Shown here in pieces: positions 32,485 to 42,980 of a DNA stretch of 57,669 nucleotides. Each line of letters starts with the position of its first letter. Within the stretch, counting starts at the first letter, position 1. Source of the DNA: Selenomonas sp. oral taxon 126 (GTDB lineage: Bacteria > Bacillota > Negativicutes > Selenomonadales > Selenomonadaceae); contig NZ_CP016201.1 in NCBI RefSeq assembly GCF_001683335.1, positions 1,671,526 to 1,729,194 of the forward strand, read 5' to 3'. Below the pieces are notes generated by a model that searched no databases, was not told the origin of the DNA, and saw only the letters and a program-made list of their open reading frames with translations. The translations under genes were made by a program, and so were the position numbers.

Positions 32485-34820
32485 GGACGTTGCTCAAGGA
32501 TTTGAAGGGGATTCACAACATACATTTTGTCGGCATCGGCGGCGCAGGGATGAGTCCGCTCGCAAAGATTCTCCTCCTGCTCGGCTACAATGTGTCCGGC
32601 TCCGATCAGGGGACATCGCCCATCATCGAGGAACTCGTGCGACTCGGCGCGCGCGTGTCGACGGACGGACAGCGCGCGGAGAATGTACGCGGTGCAGATG
32701 CGATTGTCGTCTCCACGGCGATTCCCTACGACAACCCCGAGGTCATTGCAGCGTGGGATCTGCGCATCCCGAAGCTGCACCGCTCTGACATCAATGCCGC
32801 GCTCGTGAATGAGTACGACGGCATCGCCGTCGCGGGTTCGCACGGCAAGACGACGACCACCTCCATGATTGGTGTGACGCTCGACCGCGTGGGCGTGTCG
32901 CCGACCATCATTGTCGGCGGCGAGGTGCCCGATCTCGGTACGAATGCGAAGCTTGGCACGAGTCGCTGGCTCGTCTCCGAGGCAGATGAGAGCGACGGCT
33001 CCTTCCTCAAGCTGCGCCCCCACGTCGCCGTTGTGACGAACGTCGAGGACGACCATATGGATCACTACGGCACGATGGAGAAGATCATCGAGGCATTCCG
33101 CACGTTCGTCGATCAGGTGGATGAGGACGGCACGGCGGTGCTCTGCTTTGAAAATGAGATCCTGCGGAACATCGCGGCGGCGACGAAGCGGCGCGTTATT
33201 TCCTATGCCATTGATCGGGAGGCGGACTACCGTGCGGCGGACATCGAGACGCACGGCTCCATCATCTCGTTCAATGTGTTTGAGCGCGGCGCAGAGATGG
33301 GGCGCATCTCCCTCAACATCCCGGGGCGTCACAATGTGCTCAATGCGCTCGCCTGCATTGCGGTCGCACGTCTTGCGGGCGTCGATTTCACGCAGATACA
33401 GGATGCGCTTGCGGGCTTCCACGGGGCAAAGCGCCGTTTCCAGACGAAGGGCAAGGAGCGCGGCGTCTGGGTGGTGGATGACTATGCACACCATCCGACG
33501 GAGATTGCCGTGACGCTGACGGCGGCGCGTGCGACGAATCCCGCACGCCTCATCTGCGTCTTTCAGCCGCATCGCTACTCGCGTACGCAGCTCCTGCGCG
33601 CGGAGTTTGGCGGATGCTTTGCCGCAGCAGACCTGCTCCTCCTGACCGATGTCTATGCGGCGGGCGAGGCACCGATTCCCGGCATCAGCGGCGAGACGCT
33701 GATGGAGGAGGTCGCAAAGGCAACGGGGCAGGACAGTGTCTACCTGCCCGAGCGTGCAGATCTCGAGTGCTACCTTGCACAGCACGTGCGTGCGGGCGAT
33801 CTTGTCATCACGATGGGCGCGGGCAACATCCTCGAGGTTGGGGAGGCGCTGGTCGAACAGCTTAAAAACGGTACGGTAGGCACGGGCGAGCAGCCCGTTG
33901 TCGTCGTCATGGGCGGCTCCTCCACGGAGGCGGAGGTCTCGCGCCGCTCGGGCGGTGCGATTCTGAAGGCGCTGCTCTCAAAGGGCTATCCCGCCGTCGG
34001 CATGGAGCTGAACCCGCCCACATTTGCCGAGGAGATTCAAAATCTGCATCCTGCCATCGTATTCAATGCCCTGCATGGGAAGTACGGCGAGGACGGCGTT
34101 CTGCAGGGGACACTCGACATGCTCGGCATCCCCTACACGGGCTCGGGCGTGCGCGCCGCCGCGCTTACGATGGACAAGCTGACGGCGAAGCGTATCTTCC
34201 GCGCGGAGGGCATTGCGACACCACGCTTCCTCTGCATTCATGCGGGGGAGCGGGACGTATATACGGCGGAGCGCGTGCGCGCGGAGTTCGATCTCCCGCT
34301 CGTCGTCAAGGCACCCGAGCAGGGCTCGAGCATCGGTGTCTATATTGTGACGCGTGAGGAGGACGTGCAGCGTGCGATTGATGAGGCGTTCTCGTATGGG
34401 AACGAGGTGCTCATCGAGGAGTTCATCCAAGGGCGCGAGCTGACGGTCGCCGTGCGGGGAACGAGTTCCCACGCGGAGGCGCTGCCCGTTATCGAGATTA
34501 CGACCACCTCGGGGCGCTATGACTACGAGAGCAAGTATACGCCGGGCGCATCGACGCATATTGTGCCCGCAGAGATTTCCGAGGAGTGTACGGCGGCGGT
34601 GCAGCAGCTCGCCGTGCGCGCATTTCAGGCGTGCGGCTGCGCGGGTGTTGCGCGCATTGATGTCATGCTGAGCGATGCGGGCGAGCCGTACGCTATCGAG
34701 GTCAACGCCGTGCCGGGCATGACGGCGACCTCGCTCGTGCCCGATGCCGCACGTGCCGTCGGCATTGATTTTCCTGAGCTCTGCGAGGAGATCCTCGCGA
34801 TGGCGGGATACCGTCGATGA
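32481..34820 (+). CDS. murC: Fusion of UDP-N-acetylmuramate--L-alanine ligase and D-alanine--D-alanine ligase
   Basis: One 779-residue chain with two cytoplasmic ligases. Residues about 1-458 are MurC: FVGIGGAGMSPLAKILL, ATP site VAGSHGKTTTTSM, SEADESDGSF and a C-terminal domain with DDYAHHPTEI. Residues about 472-779 are an ATP-grasp D-Ala-D-Ala ligase: VMGGSSTEAEVSRRSG, HGKYGEDG, VKAPEQGSSIGV, EEFIQGRELTV and EVNAVPGMTATSLVP. No stop or frameshift is seen at the joint. The GTG at 32481 overlaps murG (GTGA); an in-frame TTG at 32490 has better ribosome-site spacing (AGAAGG), so the start is uncertain by three codons. Such fusions are known in Chlamydia. Confidence 0.95.
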   Translation: MRTLLKDLKGIHNIHFVGIGGAGMSPLAKILLLLGYNVSGSDQGTSPIIEELVRLGARVSTDGQRAENVRGADAIVVSTAIPYDNPEVIAAWDLRIPKLHRSDINAALVNEYDGIAVAGSHGKTTTTSMIGVTLDRVGVSPTIIVGGEVPDLGTNAKLGTSRWLVSEADESDGSFLKLRPHVAVVTNVEDDHMDHYGTMEKIIEAFRTFVDQVDEDGTAVLCFENEILRNIAAATKRRVISYAIDREADYRAADIETHGSIISFNVFERGAEMGRISLNIPGRHNVLNALACIAVARLAGVDFTQIQDALAGFHGAKRRFQTKGKERGVWVVDDYAHHPTEIAVTLTAARATNPARLICVFQPHRYSRTQLLRAEFGGCFAAADLLLLTDVYAAGEAPIPGISGETLMEEVAKATGQDSVYLPERADLECYLAQHVRAGDLVITMGAGNILEVGEALVEQLKNGTVGTGEQPVVVVMGGSSTEAEVSRRSGGAILKALLSKGYPAVGMELNPPTFAEEIQNLHPAIVFNALHGKYGEDGVLQGTLDMLGIPYTGSGVRAAALTMDKLTAKRIFRAEGIATPRFLCIHAGERDVYTAERVRAEFDLPLVVKAPEQGSSIGVYIVTREEDVQRAIDEAFSYGNEVLIEEFIQGRELTVAVRGTSSHAEALPVIEITTTSGRYDYESKYTPGASTHIVPAEISEECTAAVQQLAVRAFQACGCAGVARIDVMLSDAGEPYAIEVNAVPGMTATSLVPDAARAVGIDFPELCEEILAMAGYRR

Positions 34821-35545
34821 GTTCGCGCCGCGTTCTAAAGGGGGCACTTTACCTCCTGTGTGCCGCCGCCGCGATTGCCGCGCTCATCTATTCGCCGCTC
34901 TTCACCTTTCAGCAGCTCGTTGTGCGCGGCAACGTCCATCTGGACGAGGCAGAGCTGTGCGAGATTGCACGCATTCAGTACGGACAACGCCTATTTGAAC
35001 TAAAGACGGATGCCATGACGACGAATCTGTTGCACGATCTGCGCATCGAGTCCGCCGTTGTGCGCCGTCAGCTACCGAACAAGATCGAGATGGAGATCGT
35101 CGAGCGGATTCCCGTGGCTACGGTCGCCTGTGACTACGGCTATCTGGACTTTGACCGTCAGGGCAAGGTCATCGCGAGCTATCGCACACTCAAGGGCGCG
35201 GACATCCCCATCATCACAGGGGTGAAGCTGCGCGATCTCTACATCGGGGATGACAACTCCAATGCGCAGGTCGCGCAGGTCATCACCTTCCTCGCGAAGA
35301 TTGACCCTGCGGACATTGGGGAGATCTCCGAGGTCAACATCACCGTGCCGTCCGCCGTCGTTGCCTACACGAAGACGGCGCTTCCAATCCGTCTCGGTGA
35401 TATCGGGCGCATCCCCGAGAAGGCAGGACTCACACAGGATTTTTTGCAGGATCAGAAGACCACGCGTCATACAATCGAGTACGTCGACTTTAGCTATGAC
35501 GCACCATTTATCAAACTCGCAGATAAGACTATAGAGGGGAAATAA
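34817..35545 (+). CDS. ftsQ: Cell division protein FtsQ/DivIB
   Basis: A bitopic division protein of 242 residues. It has a short cytoplasmic tail, a membrane helix at about 8-26 (ALYLLCAAAAIAALIYSPL) and an extracytoplasmic POTRA domain at about 30-98 (FTFQQLVVRGNVHLDEAEL...IEMEIVERIPVATV). A beta domain follows. It overlaps the murC/ddl stop by 4 bp and abuts the next gene. It forms the Q-L-B-type complex with the FtsL-like protein encoded at 25486. Confidence 0.92.
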   Translation: MSSRRVLKGALYLLCAAAAIAALIYSPLFTFQQLVVRGNVHLDEAELCEIARIQYGQRLFELKTDAMTTNLLHDLRIESAVVRRQLPNKIEMEIVERIPVATVACDYGYLDFDRQGKVIASYRTLKGADIPIITGVKLRDLYIGDDNSNAQVAQVITFLAKIDPADIGEISEVNITVPSAVVAYTKTALPIRLGDIGRIPEKAGLTQDFLQDQKTTRHTIEYVDFSYDAPFIKLADKTIEGK

Positions 35546-36247
35546 ATGAAACAATTCCGGCAGGGCGGGTGGCTCATTGCGCTCGTCTGCGTATTGATCG
35601 GATTTATGATTGCCGTGCAGTTTCGCACGGCGCAGGATGGAAAGGCAAGCCTTTCGCAGCAGCGCATTGAGGAGATCTCGGATCGCCTGCTTCAGACCGA
35701 GCACGAGCGCGACGAGCTCGGCGAGGAGTTGCGCAAGATGCAGGCGGCTGCCGCCGATGTGGACAACAAGCAGGATCAGGAAATGCTGCGCTACCGTGCG
35801 GCACTCGTACCCCTTGAGGGGGAGGGCGTCATTGTGCGCATGGATGACAGCGCAAAGCCCGTAAAGGCGGGGGAGAATCCGAATCTCTACGTCATCCACG
35901 ACGACGATCTCCTGCGCGTCATCAACGAGCTGCGCGCGGCGGGCGCTGAGGCGATCTCCGTCAATGGACAGCGTCTCACGGGCATCTCCGAGATCCGCTG
36001 CGCGGGGCCGACACTCTCTGTGAACAACGTGCGCTCCTCCGCGCCGTTTGAGATTCGCGCCATTGGGGACAAGAAGTCACTTGAGAACTCGCTGCGGATG
36101 CGTGGCGGCGTCGTCGAGACCCTGAGCGTCTGGGGCATCCAGCTCGATATCACCGTGAGCGACGATGTTTACATTCCACCCTATCGCGGGAGCATACGGC
36201 AGAGCTACGCGCGTGAGACAGAGGAGCGCGAGGAGGGAAATAAATGA
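35546..36247 (+). CDS. DUF881 family protein (YlxW/YlxX-like)
   Basis: A 233-residue protein of a family found next to division genes in many Firmicutes; the biochemical role is not established. It has an N-terminal membrane helix (about 8-26, GWLIALVCVLIGFMIAV), a coiled coil at about 40-70 (RIEEISDRLLQTEHERDELGEEL), then the globular DUF881 domain. That domain includes EGEGVIVRMDDS, LYVIHDDDLLRVINELRAAGAEAIS and NGQRLT. It starts directly after the ftsQ stop and overlaps the small basic protein gene by 4 bp. Confidence 0.88.
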   Translation: MKQFRQGGWLIALVCVLIGFMIAVQFRTAQDGKASLSQQRIEEISDRLLQTEHERDELGEELRKMQAAAADVDNKQDQEMLRYRAALVPLEGEGVIVRMDDSAKPVKAGENPNLYVIHDDDLLRVINELRAAGAEAISVNGQRLTGISEIRCAGPTLSVNNVRSSAPFEIRAIGDKKSLENSLRMRGGVVETLSVWGIQLDITVSDDVYIPPYRGSIRQSYARETEEREEGNK

Positions 36248-36594
36248 TTTACATCGTTCTCGTCAGCCTCGCGATCGGCCTCCTCATCGGCTATGTGAGC
36301 CCGATTGTCATTCCGCTCGCGTATTCAAAGCTCTTTTCCGTCGCGCTCGTTGCGGCGCTTGACGCCGCATTCGGCGGCCTCAGAGCTGCAGTTGCGGAGC
36401 GCTTCGACAAGCATGTCTTTGTCACAGGTTTTTTCTCGAATACCTTGCTCGCGGCAGCGCTCGTCTTCATCGGCGACCGCCTCGGCATCGACCTCTACTA
36501 CGTCGCCCTGCTCGCATTCGGCTTCCGTATCTTCAAGAACCTTGCAATCCTGCGCCGCCACCTGCTGAAGGACTATCGGGACGGCGTGGAATAA
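36244..36594 (+). CDS. sbp: Small basic protein Sbp (DUF1290)
   Basis: A 116-residue membrane protein with three to four hydrophobic segments (IVLVSLAIGLLIGYVSPIVI, LFSVALVAALDAAFGGL, FFSNTLLAAALVFIGDRLGI, LYYVALLAFGFRIFKNL). This family sits between divIB and ftsA/ftsZ in Firmicutes; its function is unknown. It ends the tightly overlapping run from murD. The 120-bp gap after it, AT-rich, probably holds the ftsZ leader. Confidence 0.88.
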   Translation: MIYIVLVSLAIGLLIGYVSPIVIPLAYSKLFSVALVAALDAAFGGLRAAVAERFDKHVFVTGFFSNTLLAAALVFIGDRLGIDLYYVALLAFGFRIFKNLAILRRHLLKDYRDGVE

Positions 36595-36714
36595 TAAAAG
36601 ATACTAAAATTTTTTGTTGCTATGGAAATATATTGATTTTCATGGTAAAATATGCGAGGACAATTACTATTTATTGATAGAAGCATATATACACATCATA
36701 TGGAGGCTGAAGCT

Positions 36715-37944
36715 GTGTTCGAACTGGATGATAACTTTGAAGAACTCGCAAAGATCATCGTTGTCGGTGTAGGCGGCGGCGGTGGCAACGCGGTCAATAA
36801 TATGATTGACTCCGGATTGCAGGGCGTTGAATTTGTGGCGATCAATACGGATGCACAGGCGCTCCTGCAGTCCAAGGCAGCAGTGCGCATTCAGATCGGC
36901 GATAAGGGGCTCGGTGCAGGTGCACGCCCCGAGATTGGCGAGGCAGCCGCGATGGAGAGCCGCGAGAAGATCGTAGCGGCGCTGCGCGGCGCGGATATGG
37001 TCTTCATCACTGCCGGCATGGGCGGCGGTACGGGCACGGGGGCAGCACCCGTTGTCGCGGAGTGTGCGCGCGAGCTCGGTGCACTGACGGTTGCCGTTGT
37101 CACGCGTCCCTTCTCCTATGAGGGCATGACGCGCGCGCGCAATGCGGATGCGGGAATCACGAATCTGCAGCAGCACGTTGACACGATCATTACGATTCCG
37201 AACGACCGCCTCATGAAGATCATCGACAAGAGCACACCTGTCACCGAGGCGTTCAGCAAGGTTGACAATGTGCTCTGGCAGGGCGTCAAGGGGATCACCG
37301 ACCTCATCACGAATCAGGGGGTTGTCAACCTCGACTTTGCGGACGTTCAGACGACGATGGCGAACGGTGGTGCGGCGATCATGGGCATCGGTGAGGCACG
37401 CGGCGAGGGTGCATCGGTTGCGGCGGCAAAGGCTGCAATCGAGTCGCCGCTGCTCGAGACGAGCATTGAGGGTGCGACCTCCGTCATTATGAACTTCACG
37501 GGCTCGAGGGCGCTCAGCATGTATGAGGTCAACGAGGCATCCGAGTGGTTGAACAGCGTCATCATGAACGCATCGAACGGGCGTCAGGCAAATATCATCT
37601 GGGGTATCGGCGTGGACGAGAGTCTCGATGACAGCGTCCGCGTCACCGTTGTTGCGACGGGCTTCGGAGTGACGGAGACCGCCGGCACGATGGGGGCGAA
37701 CTATACGGATACGGGGCTGACGGCGGATTGGATCTCCATGCCGGGCATGACCGGCACGTCCGCACCGAAGGCGGTGCCCGCACAGCCTGCTGCTCCGCAG
37801 CCACAGGCACGTCCCGCGGCGTCGATTATCCCGCCGAATATGGGAAATGCTGCCGGCAATCGCCGCATGAATGTCGTCGAGCCGAATGCCGGCTCCGGAG
37901 GCATGGATATCATCGATATCCCCGAATGGATGCGCAAGCGCTAA
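36715..37944 (+). CDS. ftsZ: Cell division protein FtsZ
   Basis: The tubulin-like GTPase of the division ring. The start is set at GTG 36715 ([13 protein letters not shown]), because TGGAGG lies 8 nt upstream and this matches relatives; the frame is open back to 36652. It has 409 residues. The GTP-binding [11 protein letters not shown], the tubulin signature [11 protein letters not shown] and the T7 loop [11 protein letters not shown] are present. After a Pro/Ala-rich linker (about 345-390) it ends with the conserved C-terminal peptide DIPEWMRKR, the docking site for membrane tethers. The tether gene ftsA, normally just upstream, is not in the cluster, so SepF or a distant FtsA must serve. 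Confidence 0.97.
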   Translation: MFELDDNFEELAKIIVVGVGGGGGNAVNNMIDSGLQGVEFVAINTDAQALLQSKAAVRIQIGDKGLGAGARPEIGEAAAMESREKIVAALRGADMVFITAGMGGGTGTGAAPVVAECARELGALTVAVVTRPFSYEGMTRARNADAGITNLQQHVDTIITIPNDRLMKIIDKSTPVTEAFSKVDNVLWQGVKGITDLITNQGVVNLDFADVQTTMANGGAAIMGIGEARGEGASVAAAKAAIESPLLETSIEGATSVIMNFTGSRALSMYEVNEASEWLNSVIMNASNGRQANIIWGIGVDESLDDSVRVTVVATGFGVTETAGTMGANYTDTGLTADWISMPGMTGTSAPKAVPAQPAAPQPQARPAASIIPPNMGNAAGNRRMNVVEPNAGSGGMDIIDIPEWMRKR

Positions 37945-37960
37945 ACAGAAACCGCATATG

Positions 37961-37995
37961 AAAAAAGCACAGAAGCGAAGGCTTCTGTGCTTTTT
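37961..37995 (+). terminator. Terminator of ftsZ, likely bidirectional
   Basis: AAAAAAGCACAGAAGC / GCTTCTGTGCTTTTT stem with a GAAG loop; A run on one side, T run on the other. It lies between the convergent ftsZ and lipoprotein genes. Confidence 0.92.
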
Positions 37996-38008
37996 CTATG
38001 GACAAAAC

Positions 38009-38175
38009 TAAGGAAGCACTGATAAATTCAGCACCGCCATCTTAGCGCATCTTTTTTGCCCGCTTTTTGTCGGCAAATCCTCCACAGAGCACCACTCTGC
38101 GTCCGGTTTGCCTCCTCAATCGGACGAAAAAATCTACGCCAATCTGACGGACTTCATTTTATCAGTGATTCCCTA
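38009..38175. mobile_element. MITE-like element, copy A (about 165 bp, TA-flanked)
   Basis: The ends AGGAAGCACTGATAAA and, in complement, GGGAATCACTGATAAA form terminal inverted repeats flanked by TA. The element contains no gene. Inside are nested hairpins: GGCAAA/TTTGCC and CAGAG/CTCTG. It shares about three-quarters of its interior with copy B. Its right end touches the stop codon of the lipoprotein gene. Confidence 0.75.
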
Positions 38176-38988
38176 ATGTGAATGTGCCGCGCCGCGGAGA
38201 CAATGCTCGAAGTAATCTCCGAGGTTCTTTTCCAGAACGGCGACATCCTTTTCATTCGATGAGGAGCCGGGATTGTCGGACAGCGTGGCCGCCCAGTCGT
38301 TCCGACCTTCCAGTGTGAAGAATAGGATAAAGATGCCTTTGGTCAAGTCCTCTTCGCCGGGCGGCAGATAGTAAAATGTGATCTTGCGCCCGTATAGGTT
38401 GGAGAGGATCACGCCGTCTCCTTCCGGCTTATACATATCGTAGAGGTTCCTGCAGACTGCGACCATATCTGCACCCATAGCAGTGTCACTGACGAAGATA
38501 AAATCCCCCTCGTCAAAGAGAGAGAATTCCATATCGCCCTGTTTGCGTTTGATCTTCGACTGGATCAATGCCGCAGACTCCTCCCGTGTGGCGGTGCGAA
38601 AACCGTACGTTTCTGTCATTGCGCAGATCTGCGGGTTCAGATGGGCGGCATAGCCCTCGGCATAGGCAAAGGCTGCGTTCGTATCCCGTTGGGCGCATGG
38701 GAGCGGGAGTGTCGGTCTGCGGACAACTGCTCTGGCGGAAAAGGTGAAATCGTTCGCCTCATCGTACAGGACGTATGTATTGCGCTGGAACGGTTTTTCT
38801 TTTTCAACTTGAGTTGTCACGGGGACAATATGAGGCTTGCAGGCGGCGAACTCCGATGACACGATGTCGATCACGTCGTCCGCTGTATATGGATCGCCGT
38901 TTTCGCCCGTCAGCATGAAGGCGCAACCGGAGAGGAGGGAAGTCCCCAGAACGGCGAATGCGGCGAAGAGGTGGGATATTTTTTTCAT
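38173..38988 (-). CDS. Putative lipoprotein of unknown function
   Basis: I do not recognise the family. It has 271 residues from the ATG at 38988; the frame is open 55 codons further, but only this start gives a signal peptide, MKKISHLFAAFAVLGTSLLSGC, with a lipobox Cys at about residue 22. The rest is a soluble mixed alpha/beta protein without visible catalytic motifs; it has GMEF-like strands, GRKITFYYLPPGEED and a His-containing tail AAHSH. The gene follows aroH by 19 bp and probably belongs to its transcript. The stop TAG lies on the TA target of MITE copy A. Without the insertion the stop would also be TAG, so the protein is not truncated. Confidence 0.75.
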   Translation of the reverse strand: MKKISHLFAAFAVLGTSLLSGCAFMLTGENGDPYTADDVIDIVSSEFAACKPHIVPVTTQVEKEKPFQRNTYVLYDEANDFTFSARAVVRRPTLPLPCAQRDTNAAFAYAEGYAAHLNPQICAMTETYGFRTATREESAALIQSKIKRKQGDMEFSLFDEGDFIFVSDTAMGADMVAVCRNLYDMYKPEGDGVILSNLYGRKITFYYLPPGEEDLTKGIFILFFTLEGRNDWAATLSDNPGSSSNEKDVAVLEKNLGDYFEHCLRGAAHSH

Positions 38989-39007
38989 AATGGAGCTTTC
39001 TGCAAAT

Positions 39008-39367
39008 TTATCCCTCAAGATCGGGTCTGAGGTTTGCCGCCGCACGGAGATAGACATGGTGAATGTCACTCTGTGCGGCGTCTGTATTGACAAGGAGGAG
39101 GACGCGGATGCAGCGCGGGAGGCTGTCCTCAATCGCACATTGGCGCGCGTCAAAGAGGGGAACGAGGTCGAATCCTGCGATGCGGCGCACGCCCGCCGTC
39201 GGGAATGCCGCCGTCAGGTCGTCGGTGACACTGAAGATGGCCGCACCGATGTCAGCAGGTGTGATGGCATTCGTACGCAGGAGTTCCGTGATAAGTTCCT
39301 GCGCCGCCAGCCAGATTTCTTCCTTTTCATTGCGCCCAACTGTCGTGGCGCCGCGTATACCGCGCAT
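39008..39367 (-). CDS. aroH: Chorismate mutase, AroH type
   Basis: Converts chorismate to prephenate for phenylalanine and tyrosine. It has 119 residues, the length of the Bacillus subtilis-type trimeric enzyme. RGIRGATTVGRNEKEEI at the start carries the active-site Arg. TDDLTAAFPTAGVR and the C-terminal RCIRVLLLVNT...VYLRAA..LRPDL fit the family. It starts 3 bp after the ABC1-kinase gene stop, so they share a transcript. Confidence 0.93.
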   Translation of the reverse strand: MRGIRGATTVGRNEKEEIWLAAQELITELLRTNAITPADIGAAIFSVTDDLTAAFPTAGVRRIAGFDLVPLFDARQCAIEDSLPRCIRVLLLVNTDAAQSDIHHVYLRAAANLRPDLEG

Positions 39368-39370
39368 ACT

Positions 39371-40966
39371 CTACACTCCCTTGTGAATGTCCCAGATGAG
39401 CCGCAGACTCAGGATGAATGCAATGAGGTAGCCTAGGATGCCGAGGAACGGAATGCCGCCGATCTGCGGTTTCATATCCGTTGTGCAGATGGTGCTCGAG
39501 GCGATGAGGAGCGCCGCGCATAGGAGTGCGATGATGAGCTTGTTGATCATCTTGTCGAGGCGCTGGACGGGTTCCTCCGAGCCTGTGAGGTCGATGTTCA
39601 GCTTTGCCTGTCCGCTCATTGTCATCTTGAGGAGGTCGGCAAGCTGCTCTGGGATCTGGACGGACTTGCGCAGGAGCATGATGCCCTCCTGCCGTGCTTT
39701 CGCCAGTCCCTCGCGCCACGTCATGCCCTGTACGAATCCCAACGACAGGCTGCGTGCAAAGATCTCGAGGAAGCTGACCTCGGGGGCGCAGCGGCGCATG
39801 ACGATCTCCACGGTCATAACCCCGCGTGCAAACATCGCAAGCCCGCTCGGACAGCCGATGTGGTGGACGCGCAGGATTCCAAGGATCTGATTCGTCAGCA
39901 CGCCCATGTGCACGTCGCTGAAATCGAGAGAGCCGTACTGCTCCATCATCACGTCGATGTCCTGATAGAGCTGCGCGTGGTTGATGCGCCCACGCACGAT
40001 GCCGAGCGCGAGGACAGCCGCCTTCATCTCAAAGGTGTCATGGGTTGCGAGCGCGAGGATCGCACGGCGCAGCGCTGTGCGGTCACGGTTGCTGAGACGC
40101 CCCATCATGCCGAGGTCGAGCCAGACAATCGTGCCGTTTCGCACGCGAATGTTGCCGGGGTGCGGGTCGCCGTGGAAGAAGCCATCCTCGATGATCTGCT
40201 TTGCGTAGTTCTCGCCGAGGCGGCGCCCAATCTGCGTGACGTTAACGCCCGCCGCGTGCAGTGCTTCGGTCTGGTCGAGCGGGATGCCGTCGATGTACTC
40301 CATGACGAGGATGTGCTGGGTGGAGAGGTCGCGCAGGACGCGCGGGCAGGAGATGAAGGGATTATCGCGGTTCAGATGCGCGAACTCCTCGATATGTCCC
40401 GCCTCGATGAGGAAGTCCATCTCCTGTTTTGCGATGTTCCACATCTCATCCATTAGCGTGCGGAAATCGACGACATCATCGCGGCTGACAAGGCGGATGA
40501 TGGTTGCTGCACGCTTCATGAGCGTGAGATCCATGCGCATGATCTCATGGATGCCGGGGCGCTGCACCTTGATGACGACCTGCTCACCCGAGGTGAGCGT
40601 TGCGCGATGTGCCTGCGCGATGCTCGCGGAGCCGAGCGGCGTGCTGTCGATCGTGCGGAAAACCTTGTTCCACTCGCGCTCGTATTCCTGCTCCACGATG
40701 GAGAGGATGACGGGGAAGGGGAGAGGGCGCGCGCCCGTCTGCAGCTTCATCAGCTCATCGCAGTACTCCGTTGGCAGAAAGTCGGGGCGCATGCTCATGA
40801 TCTGCCCGAACTTCACAAAGGTGGGACCGAGATCCTCGAAGATGGCGCGTAGTTTCGCCGGCGTCAGACCATGTACAATGTCGTGGCGGCGCAGCACCGT
40901 GACCATCTCGCGCAGGCGCAGAGCGGCATTCTTGTTCTCCGTGCCCTGCAAGAGTGTACCCAGCAT
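39371..40966 (-). CDS. ABC1/AarF/UbiB family atypical kinase-like protein
   Basis: A 531-residue member of the UbiB/ABC1 family, linked to quinone biosynthesis or lipid/quinone handling in other bacteria. The N-terminal KxGQ motif region is FEDLGPTFVKFGQIMSMRPDFLP. The ATP-binding region contains ALA-like GSASIAQAHRATL and VVIKVQRPGI. The catalytic block is GFFHGDPHPGNIRV with LDLGMMGRL. Two C-terminal membrane helices (about 475-515) anchor it. CAGGAGGTGAGAGG precedes the ATG. Its place before aroH suggests a chorismate/quinone context, but this is inference. The substrate is unknown. Confidence 0.92.
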   Translation of the reverse strand: MLGTLLQGTENKNAALRLREMVTVLRRHDIVHGLTPAKLRAIFEDLGPTFVKFGQIMSMRPDFLPTEYCDELMKLQTGARPLPFPVILSIVEQEYEREWNKVFRTIDSTPLGSASIAQAHRATLTSGEQVVIKVQRPGIHEIMRMDLTLMKRAATIIRLVSRDDVVDFRTLMDEMWNIAKQEMDFLIEAGHIEEFAHLNRDNPFISCPRVLRDLSTQHILVMEYIDGIPLDQTEALHAAGVNVTQIGRRLGENYAKQIIEDGFFHGDPHPGNIRVRNGTIVWLDLGMMGRLSNRDRTALRRAILALATHDTFEMKAAVLALGIVRGRINHAQLYQDIDVMMEQYGSLDFSDVHMGVLTNQILGILRVHHIGCPSGLAMFARGVMTVEIVMRRCAPEVSFLEIFARSLSLGFVQGMTWREGLAKARQEGIMLLRKSVQIPEQLADLLKMTMSGQAKLNIDLTGSEEPVQRLDKMINKLIIALLCAALLIASSTICTTDMKPQIGGIPFLGILGYLIAFILSLRLIWDIHKGV

Positions 40967-41004
40967 CCTCTCACCTCCTGCCTAAAAGCATGAACCGACA
41001 TGCT

Positions 41005-41318
41005 CCACGCGAACGCTTAGTTACGCAAGTGATCGCGTGCTTATTCGCTGAGGGAATCACGGACTCATTCAGCCATTCATCTTGGCACATCTTTTCCGCC
41101 CTCTCTGCGTCGATAAATCCTCAGCATAGCCACCGCTATGCCTCCGGTTTATCTTCTTGACAGGACGAAAAATCTGCACCAATCTGAACGGCATCATTGA
41201 GTTCGTGATTCCCTAATACCTGCTGCGGACTTCTTAAACGCGCTTCGCTTGGACGAAAGAAATCCGCAGGGGGCGAAACGCCCGCTTTACTCACTTGCTC
41301 CACTAGGGTTCGCTTAGG
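41005..41318. repeat. Palindromic dispersed repeat, second copy, split by a MITE-like insertion
   Basis: It begins CCACGCGAACGCTTAGTT and ends ACTAGGGTTCGCTTAGG like the copy at 29756, with the same inner hairpin (GCGGACTTCTT/AAGAAATCCGC). About 165 bp of foreign sequence (41050-41215) interrupts it where the intact copy reads GCT-TA-AATACC. The 370-bp gap between the ABC-F and ABC1-kinase genes holds only these elements. Confidence 0.8.
41050..41215. mobile_element. MITE-like element, copy B, inserted in the palindromic repeat
   Basis: The ends GGGAATCACGGACTCA and, in complement, GGGAATCACGAACTCA are inverted repeats. The right flank is TA; the left is GA. The internal hairpins GATAAA/TTTATC (41112-41117 with 41148-41153) and GCATAGC/GCTATGC (41124-41130 with 41135-41141) occupy the same places as those of copy A but with different paired bases. 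Confidence 0.75.
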
Positions 41319-41336
41319 AGCAATGTCGCCTCCCTT

Positions 41337-42980
<1,644 letters not shown>

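Noticed and set aside
36595-36714. Possible ftsZ promoter in the AT-rich leader
   Set aside because: Several TA-rich hexamers occur but no -35/-10 pair with proper spacing stands out, so none is called.
38989-39153. N-terminal extension of the lipoprotein gene into aroH
   Set aside because: The extra 55 residues overlap aroH out of frame and lack signal-sequence character; the ATG at 38988 gives a proper lipoprotein signal.
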